Assembly: GCA_000708835.1 (NCBI GenBank)
Contig: DF237024.1
Coordinates: 116,227-180,226, forward strand
Direction: 5' to 3'
Origin: Klebsormidium nitens
Taxonomy: Eukaryota; Streptophyta; Klebsormidiophyceae; Klebsormidiales; Klebsormidiaceae
Length of the DNA: 64,000 bases
Of this stretch, positions 22,302-34,100 are shown one piece after another. The position numbers were made by a program, and so were the translations under genes. Below the pieces are notes generated by a model. The model searched no databases. It had not been told where the DNA came from and saw only the letters and a program-made list of their open reading frames with translations. Each line of letters starts with the position of its first letter. The first letter of the stretch is position 1.

Positions 22302-24171
22302 ATGGCTGCCCAGCGCATCTCAGCCGCCCTCCTGAGATGGAATGCAGCACGGGTTAGCATTCTCAAGTGCGTTCAGCTGGAACACATCTCGGCTCCCCTC
22401 TCACAAGTCTCTTTTGGCCAGCACTCCTTGGAAACAAGAGAAAACCAGCTGCGATGTGGTGGGGCGCAAAACGGCGCCAGCGATGCAGGTGCAAGCTGCG
22501 GGGTGACTCCTTCTTATAGCAATCCTGCACGTTCAGCGAGTCTGTTGAAACACTTGGATATGCCCTATCCCACCTTGATGTCTGGTTTCAATGTGTGGAA
22601 ATTGTGGAAGCGAGCAGCAAAGGGCCGGCCATCAGCGCTAGGATGCGAGCATGGGGCTGCCAAGAAGTCGATGACACCATTGCTTTTGCCAGGTTTGTCA
22701 AGAACGATACATAGCTCGAGTCAAAAACAGAACACAGAGCTGAAAGCTCGAACCTCCCAAGATGCCTTCCAGAGGGGTACACATACCACCACTTCCTATG
22801 GTAGAAGAACAGCGCCTGGCTTAGAGAAGGAGGCTTCCAAGACAAATCAAGTACCACTTCACAAGTGCGCAGTCAAAGATTCTCTCCAAGATGGAGACAC
22901 GGTGCTTCCTTCCGATAAGAGCACGGCTTCATTTGATAAGCGCACCAGTTCTGATGATAAGGTCACAGAGCCGCTGCGCCACAGGGAGGTGAAGGCGGGA
23001 GACCGAGTAACATCAGCGGTGTGGATGCGTGAGACAAAGAAGCGGAACAAGGTGCTGGAGCCTGCTGTAGAGAAAATTATAGCAGTGCACGGGGAAGAGA
23101 AGCTGCACAAGTTGTTTGAGGATCTGCAGGCCAAGTGGCGCATGAACGGTGCGTCCGCTTGTGGCCGGATGATCTACTGTCTGAGGCGGCTGATCGACAT
23201 GAAGGACGTTGATCGAACCTTATTGGTGAGGAGCCGCCCTGCAAGTATCCTTTCCGTTGTGTGCGTATACGTTGCTCGCATCCAGCTGATCTGTGCCTTT
23301 CTGTACTAAAGGCCGGGCAATCTGTGTCAAAGCCGTCAGGCCCTGGTAAACAGCAATTCATCAGCCACGACAGTTCTCTTTTCTTACTATCAGGATTCAG
23401 ACCTGCCATTGTTGTTGTTGGCCAGACACTTCACCCTTTTCTCCCCTGGGAATTCTTCGCTGAGTTCACATAGCTCTGCAGTCATAGACCATTCGTCGAA
23501 GCTTCACTTTCCATTGGTTTCTGCAGTCTCATGTCTACAGTTTGCTCCTTCCAAGTTTGCCCCTGTTCTTGACGTCCCCTCCTCTGTTTGTCCCTTCCCC
23601 ACTTTGTCGTGAAGCAACTTAGCTCGGACTTATTCGGGCATGTCTGCCACGCGGCTACTTTGAACATTCTCTGAAACCAGAGAAGAACCAGCGTTCCATG
23701 ACAAATCGAGGCAAAGTGAAAGCATGCGCTTGAGAAAGAGTGTTTATGCCTTTCGTTCTACGCCCGCAGTTGATGCGGTGGCTGTCGGAGCGCAGCCACT
23801 ACAAGGACTCGCGCAAGCTGAGGGTGACACGTGGCAGGGTGGGGGAGATGCTCCAAACGCTGGGCCTGCCGGTGCCGCCAGACTGCGTCTACGTGCGCCC
23901 CGCCAAGAAGCCCAGTAAACCCACGTGGTTCATTGAAGGACCCCCGCTACACGAGCGGATCAAGAACGCGCCTCGGGAGCCCCATTGGACCGTCAGAGGG
24001 CAAGGGTAGGGGCATAAGCGGGCAGAGGTGGAGCATAAGCGGGCGTTTCTGGAGGAGCGGTGGTCCCTGAAGAGACCCGAATGGGCATTCAATGGAGGTG
24101 GCCCGAAGGAGTGGCTTTCTGCATTCACTGCAGAAGTTCAAGAGCGGGCCGTTACTAAGTACTCCGTACAG
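22302..24171 (+). CDS. Unrecognised, probably mitochondrial protein; exon 2 has an in-frame stop
   Basis: I do not recognise the family. Exon 1 (22302-23225) is 308 codons, starting at an ATG followed by an Arg/Ala/Leu-rich amphipathic stretch (MAAQRISAALLRWNAARVSI) that looks like a mitochondrial presequence. A long polar region follows, then a conserved-looking helical part with EKIIAVHGEEKLHKLFEDLQ. Exon 2 begins at 23770 in matching phase 0 (LMRWLSERSHYKDSRKLR, then a Pro-rich KKPSKPTWFIEGPPLHERI). A TAG occurs at 24007-24009, giving a 387-residue product. The same frame then stays open for 54 more codons (for example WAFNGGGPKEWLSAF) up to a clean donor at 24172. The TAG may therefore be a nonsense mutation, an assembly error or the true end. 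No further exon was found. Confidence 0.6.
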
Positions 24172-25860
24172 GTGAGTACTGCGGCGAATTTGTCCTGATG
24201 GATGTCCGCTTGTGGGATAGAACCGCTTGGTGGGCGAATCCTTGTCTATCTTTTAGTCGTATGTAGAGAGGTGAGACGAATACCTGGACACATGAGTTGC
24301 GTCTCAGAGTCGGAAGGGGATAGCTTTTGGTGTATTATGACGAGTCTTGGGCGTTCTTATTGATGACCACTTCTGCCCGGGTTCCTCGTATTCAGCTTCA
24401 AACGATTGCGCAGACAGATTCTGGTCTGTGAGAAGTCTCAGTTCTTTCTGGTCAGACGTGGATCTTAAAGTCTGGACGCCGATCCGTCTACTCCTTTTGG
24501 AACAGTGCTTTTGCGGCTGATGCTGCAATTCTCAGAAGGGACCCCACCGAGTGCCATGTTATCCTTGTCCGGACAACTGCTAAAGACGTGTCTCTTAGCT
24601 TATACGACTTTCTTCTGCTTTGCAGGCTTTTTTAACTCAAGATGGTTCCTTGGACCCTGGGCTTGCGCGTTCACACGAGTTTGGATGAAAGCCCAGCTCC
24701 CTGGTCAGCATGCCGTCCACAGCTTAATTCCATCCATAGCAAAAGCTCAGGCAGGCTGTACAACATACTGGTTTCAAAAAAGAGCTTTTGGGCGCTCTTC
24801 ATTAAACTGGAGGTTTTTGAAGTATTCGTGCGATTGGCACATGTTCTTTCCGACTTTCCACCGTTCTCGTATGGTCTGGAACTTCGGGATGCCAGAATTT
24901 CGACGCTCATGCCTGGCCTCACGGCTGACTGGAATTATGTTGACGGTTAGTCCCCGGCCGCTCATCAATTGCATATTGACGTTCATCCCCTAGCTTGACC
25001 ATCAAATGGATGTCCGCATTCGTTTGGTTGCCAGATGATACGGGCCCCATGACCGAAAATATATCTCATGGCGAAATGAGGATCGACATATTATATATTG
25101 AATGCATGGTAGGTGGCGCCAAAGTTGGTCATGCAACCCCGGCAAGTTGACTGGGCGCTTGAGCCGGAGTGACTGGATGTCAAAAGCATAGAACTGTAAG
25201 ACACGAGTCGTCCGCGACAGCGATCGAACTAAGCTTTTCAATCAGTCACTCTACTCAGCCTGCACAATGCTTGCGCTCAAGTTTTACTGGACGACAAGAA
25301 AGAAACATGCGATTGTAGCTTCCATGAGCACCTGACGTCCAGATTGCAAAGTCTTGTACGTAGGGCAAGTTTCTGGTTCCGACGGCGTACTCTGACAGGA
25401 GCCATGCAGCTTTCAGAGTATGAAGTCCAGATTGTCCTGTCCATCTTTAATCCTCACACTGCGCTGCGCAGCCTTACATGACAAGTTCTGAATGGGCGCT
25501 ATTAGCTCCTCAGTACCATGGGCGGTCATGGCTCGCTGCAGTGCGAAAAGCCCAACAGTGGCAAAGGAGCTGACTGCGTCTAAGATGCGACCTTCCTGCA
25601 GATGACCGTCTGCGCAGCTTGCTTTCAAATTTATGTGGAGAAGTACATACAAAATCAGCCGCGGGCGGCCGCGCGTTGCGAAACCTCGCGGTTTTGGCGG
25701 CCGCCGCGGCCGGGGTTTGGGGCCGCCCCAGTGCGGCCGCGTGAGTCGCGGATCTGCGGGCTTCCTAGTTCACAAAGAGAAGAAAACCTTATTACAATTC
25801 ATTTGTTAGACAACACAAAGGCTGGTTTCATCGAAGCAGGAGACTGCCAAGTTCGTGAAC
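24172..25860. other. Intergenic with a GC-rich block at 25655-25790
   Basis: No coding exon was recognised from 24172 to 25650. The block at 25655-25790 is strongly GC-rich and carries several gcggccgc-type strings, in contrast to its AT-rich surroundings. It lies directly upstream of the first copy of the duplicated gene. A similar block sits upstream of the second copy (28195-28335). I read both as CpG-island-like promoters. Confidence 0.55.
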
Positions 25861-27484
25861 ATGGCGGCCGAAGGTGTGTACAAGCGCTTTGTGAAAGTCG
25901 ACCTCCTCATTGACGTGCCTGCTGCAGACGCCCCTGTCTTTCTGCACAGCGTGCCCGTTTTGTTCAGATCGGACAACCCCAGTACTGACGTCCAACCGTC
26001 TTACCAAGATGTGGCAAACGCCATAACGAAATGAAGCTTCTTGCCTCCTCAAGTCCGGTTTGCTTTTTTGAGGAAAGATGGTTCTTCCGTCGAGAGTCTT
26101 CAAAACGAAAGGCTGGTGGAGAAAAAGGCTCTTCTCAAACTGACGAAGGTGGAAGACCTGCCACGAACGTGTAAGTCCTAGAAAGCCGCTGAAAAGGCGT
26201 TGAATGATAGGTTGCCGAAGTGCATCGTACTTCCTGATGATTGCAGACCAGATGATACAGTTCTATGTATCTGTGAATGTGTTGCTTGAAAAACATTACC
26301 CGTATAATCATTGTGCGCAGACTGAACATCAATCTTCTAGTCAGACCTTTGGAGTTCACATTATTCGCTGAAACCAGTTTGTAGGATTCATTGTCCTACA
26401 AACCCTGTCAAAGAAAGCACACACTGGCATGGTTGCACTGGCATGTGACTTCGCTTGAATCTGCCAGCGTCACTGTGTGCCTCTAGTTAGAACATGTAAG
26501 ATCAATAAGCAGCTTCTACAGCAGAGTCGTCCAGCGCCAGATGAAACGCTTTCTGACTGTTCAAGTCTCTGTACTTCGGAGGCAGATGGCGTCAAAAAGT
26601 GCTGCGAGAATTTGGACATCATTTTGAACAAACACACAACCACACAACCACAAGGGCAAAGAATCTTTCTTGCAGATTTCACGCCGTATATCATCGGTGT
26701 CCCTAACCCGCCCCACGCGCCATCCATCTGCGAGAGCGTTAACGGCAGCGGTGCGCACGCCAGCATTGACGTGCATGGCACTGCCACCGGCGTTGACTGC
26801 ATCATGCCCAGGCAGAAAGCACTCGACCTCGGCCTCCAATGTCTCTTCGAAGACATCCTCGAGAACATGGACTACTTTGGTCTCATCAAGTGCACGGTAG
26901 GGACTGCCTTCATATTCTGTGCGGCCCTTTGATGGCCTCCGACTTTCAGAGGTTGATAGCCTAAGGAAACACTCTTGAGACACTCACCTATGAAGACATA
27001 CCAGCCAAGAAAGCCCTGGAAGTCTGAGACTTTGCTTCTTGAGAGTCAAATTGTCTAGCCTAATTTGTAGCAGCAATGTGTTCGTGGACTCCTCTGACTG
27101 TGATTGATCATCAAACAAATAATGATTTAAAAACCTGCCCTCATCTTCCAAATGAGCAGGCCAGCTTCGATGCATTCTTAGATGTACGTAAGCTCGTGAC
27201 ACTTGGGATTGGGGCTTGAAAGGTTCTGCATATTTGTTGAAGCTGGCAACCCTTGGCTGCAGGTCCCAGAAGAGACAATTCTGACGGGTCCAAGAGCGAG
27301 CGAAGGCCTCCTTCACGTCTACTGCAGCAGAAAGATGGTGCACGAGGACTTGCCTTTTATGGACAGAACGGTCAATATTGGGGGCAGCGGGATGAGGAAA
27401 ATGAAGCTCGGCTTTGATACTTTTGTGGGATCGGAGCCTAGTCATCTCAAGTGCCAATACATATGCTGCAAAGAGTCGGACTGA
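25861..27484 (+). pseudogene. Unrecognised four-exon gene, copy 1, with nonsense codon
   Basis: I do not recognise this family. Exon edges are supported by phase and by comparison with copy 2: A 25861-26170, B 26247-26312 (end tentative), C 26676-26896, D 27263-27484. The sum is 819 nt, or 272 residues. Exon A starts MAAEGVYKRFVKVDLLIDVP; exon B includes YQMIQFYVSVNVLLEKHYP; exon C includes GVPNPPHAPSICESVNGSG and VDCIMPRQKALDLGLQCLFE; exon D includes ETILTGPRASEGLLHVYC and ends near CQYICCKESD. Codon 58 in exon A is TGA (26032-26034), where copy 2 has GGG, and the frame is intact on both sides of it. Either the copy is inactivated by a single substitution or the base is wrong. A GC-rich putative promoter lies upstream. 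Confidence 0.65.
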
Positions 27485-28415
27485 TTGCCGGTTGTTCCCG
27501 TCGAACAGCTGATTCACCAGTACTTCATTTCTGTCTCTTAGATACGACACAACTGTCGTCTAGGCGGAATGAGAAGATAGCGTCCGTCGTACATGCACTT
27601 AGGACGTCTTAAAGGGATGAGTATCATGAGTAACCAATCAATTAAGCATAGATACAAGATCGAGGTACAACCGCTTAAAAAGATTTCCCAAAAAATGGAA
27701 AATGAACATTCCCCAGATTTCCGTTCCACATAGAGCACGTCTTCTCATGGGCGATGATAATAGGTGCACTACAGTAGATGGCACGTTGCGAACATTCTTA
27801 ATAAGGGCGAAAAGGTATTGCAATGTTTGCATGGGGGCTTGCTTGCTGAAAGAGCAGACGGTATGTACTACTTGGCTCTGGCCTGCACATGATGCGTTTA
27901 GCTTATACAGCACATGATACCATCTTCGCATTGCGCCATGATTTATTTGCAGTGCACGAGGGATTTCCGAGTCGGCACCCATGGAACTTAAGGTGACAGT
28001 AAAAGTTCCGGCCAGTTTACAGTGTCAAAACCCGCATCTTCCTCTCGATCAGAGCAGACGAACTTACTGAGTTCAATGAACAGCATGACAGAGCTGCACT
28101 TTCTGCTCTCCCGTATATACTGGGTCAACTCTAGTTGACTTGCCGCAACAGACACTAATGCTCGCCAGATTGAGAGTGTGCTTGCCCTGGGCCCCGCGAG
28201 GCGCATATGCGCGGCGGCTTCGCGCGGCCGCGCATCCTGTCGTGGCTTGAGCGAGTGACCTGAGCGCGAATCTGCGGCTCATGCGGTCCCTCACACGCGG
28301 GTTGAAGAAGCGCGCAACTGCGGCCGCGTGGACAGGATTGAGGCAGTTTGAGACAGAAGCAAGTTTCTCGCACAGGCAAGCTTCGACCATTAAGCAGCGC
28401 ACTAGGTTTGTGAAC

Positions 28416-30098
28416 ATGGCGGCCGAAAAGTTTTACAAGCGGTTTGTGAAGGTCGACCTCCTCATTGACGTGCCTGCTGCAGGCCCTGTCTTCCTGCACA
28501 GCGCGCCGGTTTTGTTCAGAACTCAACAACCCAGGTCTGATGTCCAACTGTCTTACCAAGATGTGGCGAACGCCATAACGACAGGGAGCTTTCTGCCTCC
28601 TGAAGTCGGGCTTTTCTTTTTTGAAGGCAGATGGTTCTTCCGTTGAGAGTGTCCGAAACAAGAGGCTGGTGGGAAGGAAAGCTGTTCTGAGACTGACGAA
28701 GGCGCAAGGCCTGCCACGAACATGTGAGTCCCGGGAAAATGCTGAATGAGCTAAGAAGAAAGTTGTCAAACCTCATCCTTATCTCTGATGATTGCAGACC
28801 AGATGGTACCGTGGCTTTATGTGCTCGTAAACGTGTTGCTTGGAGAACGATCACGCCCTTGATTTTGTTCAGGCTGAATTTGCTCAACTTGGCCGGGGAC
28901 ACCAGTCATTCAGGTAGACCTTAAGAAATGTCATTCTTATTGGGAACGAGTCTCCTACCGACTTTTTTGGCAGTCCGACAAGCCCTGTCAAAGAAAGCAC
29001 ACATGCATTGCACAGGCATGCGGCTTCGTTCTAACCTGCCAGCCTCACTGTGTGCCTCCAGATTAGAACATGTAAGATCAGGAGTCTGGGGCGCATAAAG
29101 CAGCTTCTACAGCGGAATCGTTCAGGAGAAAGCTTTTCAATGATTGCATCTCCTTATAATTCGGTAGTGAATTGCGTCAGAGGATGCGCCTGCTTTGGGA
29201 GTAGACCACCTTGATTCAACAAACAAATCACTGGGTACTTCTTGCAGATTTTACGCCGTACAGGATCGGTGTCCCTCACCCGCCCCACGCGCCATCCATC
29301 TGCGAGAGCGTCAACGGCAGCGGCGCGCACGTCAGCATTGACGTTCAGGGCACTGCCACCGGCGTTGACTGCATGATGCCTAGGCAGATAGCGATGGACC
29401 TCGGCCTTACGTGTCTCTTCGAAGACATCATTGAGAACATTGACTACTTTGGCCACATCAAGTGCACGGTAGGAACGCATTGTTCGCCCCGAACATTCTT
29501 GAAAACAGTAAATTCCTGGTTCGTCGAAATTTAGAAGCCAGTAGTACGACAAAACCTGGGAGTTGAGACGGTCAACTATGGAAATCAAATGAGCAGAAAC
29601 GTCCCGGGTACTCCTGAGAGTTTGCTTCCTGAGAGTCAAATCATCTAAGCCTGATTGCGTAACAGCAACGTGTCCATTACCTTCGCTGAACCGATTTGTG
29701 TGGATCACTGATCACGGGTAGTCGAAAACCAAAAGAAGCTGCTCTCATCTTTCAACTGAGCAGGTCATTCTTGATGCGTTACAAGACACACCCCAGCTCC
29801 TGACACAGAAGATATTGGGGCGTTGCAACTTTTGAATACCCGCTTTTAACGCCCCTGGAAACCTTGGCTGCAGGTCCCAGGGGAGACGATTCTGACGGGT
29901 CCAAAAGCGAGCAAAGGCCTCCTTCACGTCTACTGCAGCAAGATGATGGTCCATGATGTGCCTTTGCTGGACACTGCGGTTATTGTTGGGGGCAGCGGGA
30001 CCAGCAAGATGAAGCTCGGTTTTCATACTTTTCTGGGATCGGAGACCGATCATGTCAAGTGCCAATACGTATGCTGCAAAAGATGGAACCAATCGTAG
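28416..30098 (+). pseudogene. Unrecognised four-exon gene, copy 2, with frameshift
   Basis: Tandem paralog of the gene at 25861. Exons: A 28416-28723, B 28798 to about 28866, C 29248-29468, D 29874-30098. Exons C and D have the same length class and phases as copy 1 and remain fully open (GVPHPPHAPSICESVNGSG; ETILTGPKASKGLLHVYC). Exon A carries one extra base in a T run near 28614-28620, which shifts the frame and gives a stop at 28644-28646. Removing it restores the exon's phase. Exon B has a further in-frame TGA relative to copy 1. The lesions therefore differ from the one in copy 1. Introns also align between copies, so the duplication was genomic and not by retroposition. Confidence 0.65.
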
Positions 30099-31169
30099 CC
30101 TGTCTTCTTTGGAAGGCCGATCTACGGCTTATGGCTATAGCAACAACATGACTGAATCGCAGAGAATAGGATCGCAGCCATAAACTGCGCTTGCCAAGGG
30201 ACAAGGACAAGTGAGCAACCCACGCTTCAAGTGTCAGTAAATTGGAGGAAGAGAGATTTTGGAACGGTCTTACGAAAGATGGAAGTGCGTCCGGTTAGCC
30301 AATAATACACAGATGCAAGCGATGATGGTGACTCTGCGCATCCTGGACAAGTACGCTTTTTCATTGAGTTAGCCATATCCTTCTTCGTGATCTCCAATAC
30401 CATTTCTGAAGTCAAGTAAGCACCAGCATACGCTGCGGTAAAGGCAGAACTGCTAGGCTCTTGCAACTCTATGCACTATGCTCTATGCAAGTTGTCACTG
30501 TCGTTCGCGGGAATACATCTCGTACGCCGGACAATCGGGTAGTATGCAGCTGATCATGAGCATTGAACATTTCAAAGGCCATTTCAAAGCAGCCTAAGTT
30601 CTTACGGTACTCGTAACAAAGTATCAACGCTTCTCAAGGCTGATCTGGTGCTATTTACTGGTTCTAATCTTGCACTTCGCATGAGCAGCCGCGCGTCGCA
30701 TGTTACAAACGCTGTAGTAGACACATCCAAGTCAAGCAGATTGCCTTCTTTCATCATAATTACGACCACATTTCACTTCACTTCACTTCTCTAGACAGCC
30801 TTCAACGGCCATAGAGATAACCATTGCGTGTTCGTTGGTAGGCGCTGTAAGCCTCGAGCAATGTACATCCGTGTTGAAATGGGAGTTCCTTCGAGCTTTG
30901 TACATCCGTGTCCACAGAAACGTTCTGCTTGTAATGTGTCCCAAACTTTTGGTCGTCAAGTAAGGAAGCCATGCGAAATGCGGAACTACGATGCAGTTCC
31001 CTTTCACAAGCTTTTTAAGCCAACCAGGATTCTAATTGCTCGTGCAGTCATAAGCTCTTCCGCTGTCTCTAAGGTCGTACCAGCTTATCGAACTAATTCT
31101 ATCATCAAGCTTGTACGGCAACGAATGCCAAACGCTTGATCTTACTACAGCCGCTCCTCCTTTACCCGC
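30099..31169. other. Convergent intergenic region
   Basis: No exon was recognised. It lies between the 3' end of the duplicated gene copy 2 and the 3' end of the minus-strand glycosyltransferase. Confidence 0.6.
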
Positions 31170-34100
31170 CTACTCTTTTGCCTTCCCGGTCTCCGCCCGT
31201 CCGACCGCGCCTTCTAGACCCCTAAACCCCTCGAGAGAGGCGCGCGGCCGCGGCCGCGACTGCGTCATGCGCCGCGTCGTCACCAGCCAGAAAGCCACCA
31301 GGATGACGTATACGAGCGCCGCCCACAGAACCCCGTTGGGCATTTCGTCCAACGGCTGGGTCAAAACCCTCGGATTTAGCGCGCGGCTCGCGGCCGCGTT
31401 GCTTCTCGCGGCCGCGTCCCGCTCGATCACGTCAGCCGAATCGTCAGCCTTCCCGGCGACCGTCCCCGCGTTCTCTTCCCCCTTGCGGTCGCCGCTCTCA
31501 CCATTTTCTACCGACCGCGCAGCAACGAATCGTCCGCTTCCGCTCTCCGAGCCTGCTCCCCTCCCTGCTCCAGCTGTTCGCATTTCGGGCGTCGCTCTAA
31601 AAGCTGCCACGTGTTCTTGCTCCTTTGCGGATGCTGCCACGTGCCCTTCTTTCCTGTGGACCGTCCCGTTCCCAAAGTCTTCAAAAATCTCCTTACACCC
31701 GCCGCGCTTCGCGTGGTGCTCCAGAAGCGCCCGGTTGATGCCGACCATGCATTCGATGCCGAGCAGATCGCCGCGCCTTCTGGAAGGGTCCGTCGAAGGC
31801 AGCTCGGCAGGGTTCGGCGGCTCCGGAAAGACGCGGCACGTGTTGACGAGGTCCGTGTGACGATAGTGACCCTTCTCCCAGGTCCTGCAGGATGCACACA
31901 GGAGGTTTCGAGACAGCATATCAATCTAAAAACCTCTTGCCGCGATATGTTTGATTGCTCTTTCCTTGAGATATAGCACAGGAGGTACAACTTACAGAAC
32001 AGTCTCAACAGGGATCTTGACGGACACTTTAACCCAAGGGGTGGCACTTGTATGAAGATGAGTTCGGATTACAAACAACGGGTTTGAATACACTTCGATG
32101 GATGCCTCGCCCAGTCTTTTCGCGTAAGCTAGCGAACTGAGTCATACAATAAGCCTCGTTCTCATGCACACGTTCACACGTCACAAAAGCATGAAGCGCC
32201 CTTTTGGCCTATATCCCCCGGCCTCGAACCGACTTGCGGTACATTTGAGCCCTGCCGAGCGAGGCTAATCCCTTCCTTGTGTGGAAAGTTTGCGATTGGA
32301 AGGTTGGTCTCACCAGCTCCCGACGCCGTATGGCAGGCCGTAGTGCAGGATCTTGGGCCCGGTACCCTCGGCCGGTACGTACCCGGGGTAGAGCATGGTA
32401 AAGTCGTCGATCTTATGAACCAGCCCCGCCTGCAAAGACAAGGCTACCACTCGATGACTCCAGTTGCGAATCCGAAGACAGCAATTTTCTTAGTTTTTCA
32501 AGGTCTGAGAGTTTCTACAGAACAACCGAGTCCTCAAGAAGGTTAAAGTGAAGAGTAATGACGGGACTTTTCTGAAGCACGCAGCCGAAATGCCAACGGC
32601 ACTCCGTGAAGAATAAAAGGAGAGCTGTAGCAATTGATGTGAGAAGGGGCTCGATTTCTTGAAAGCGGAAGTGGAGAGCTCATTTCTCCAACACAACGAA
32701 TGGTTAAAAGTTTGCCCGATCAAGCTTTCGAGAATTCTTTCATTGAGTGCAAAAGACGAATACAACGGCGGACGCAATGGAACGTGGATGCAGAAAAGAG
32801 AGCCGCACCTTCGAAGTTTCAAGAGGAAGTCAACGTTACGAAGCTCTTTTCCCTTACCGTTCAAAACATTGCCGCCCTTCGAAGCCGTTCCGAAGAATTT
32901 TTCGTAAATGAAAAGTCTGCAGATTCAGTAGCACAGACTGCTCGAAACACTCCTTGCCCTCAGTTAGAAAGCTTCGAGGGACCGTTGGCGCTTCACATCA
33001 TCATCTGGACACTAGTCAAATCGCACATGCCTCCACTGCTGAATCTGATGAGAATTGTCAATCCAAATGTCTCTATGATTCAAAAAATCAGCAAAAGTAC
33101 ATGAGAAGACGCACCTCGGACGCCCCGAAAGCGTAGCCGTACATTTCGGAGATCCAGCCCTGTCCGTAGATGTCGCCCATCAAGTGCCAGTGCGCGCGGT
33201 CCGCGCGCATTTCCTCCGTCTTGGACAGCCACAGCGGGGCCAGCTTGCGCAAATCCTGCGCGCAAAAAAGAAAGACGTTCGTCTACCCATTTTTGGAAAA
33301 TAGCAATGTACTCGCTCCACTGTTATCGTCATTGCAGCCGTTTCTTAAAATAAAAGACAAAAGATGCAGGAAGGGAAGCACGATAACGGTCCGCGCGCAT
33401 CTCCTCCGTTTTGAGCAGCCAGCTTGCGCAAGTCCTGCGCGCAAGAATAAAAAGCGCAAATATTCCTAGTCTGCCGAGAAATGGTCATTCGCAGCCGTTG
33501 CCACACGATCCGACATGAAGGAAGAGAAGGTGTGTCATGTCGGCCGAGGCGAAAGCGGGTGTGAACAGTACTTCGCCTCAAAGCTACAGCTTCCGTCCCA
33601 CTTCGTTCATTCGTTGCCCATCTTCAGGATCGTTGCAAGGGACACGATATGCTGACAGGAAGACTTGGCCAGCTAAATACGTTGGTTCTGTTCGTTGGGT
33701 ACGCAAATGCTGCAGAAGGGCCAAAAGGTGGAAAAATATGGAAACCGGCATCCGATGTCCACCTTCACGACCTGTGGTTGCTTACGGTACCAGTACTCAA
33801 AGTATCGTCCTTGCCGTACAAACAAAACAGGTGTTCAGCATTCCGGGAAAGCTCCGGCCACTTCGAATTTAGAAAATCTGAAAGTTCACGATACAGCGCT
33901 CCTCCTTGCATACTTTCAAATGTCAGTAGGGCTTCTATCTACCAGGCCCGGACAACAGAGGGCCTTGTGAAATATTTTCTCAACGCAAGCGCAAAATATC
34001 CGAGAAGAAGCATCTTATCATGTAGACTAGACAGGGAACTTAAGGAGATAGAGGTCGTATCAGCGTGAAGGCGACTGTTTGCAATCCGTTCGTGCTCGTA

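Noticed and set aside
31111-32047. Long frames on both strands (249 codons plus, 179 codons minus)
   Set aside because: They overlap SERGT exon 7 in other frames and lack the family motifs. They are shadows of the real exon.
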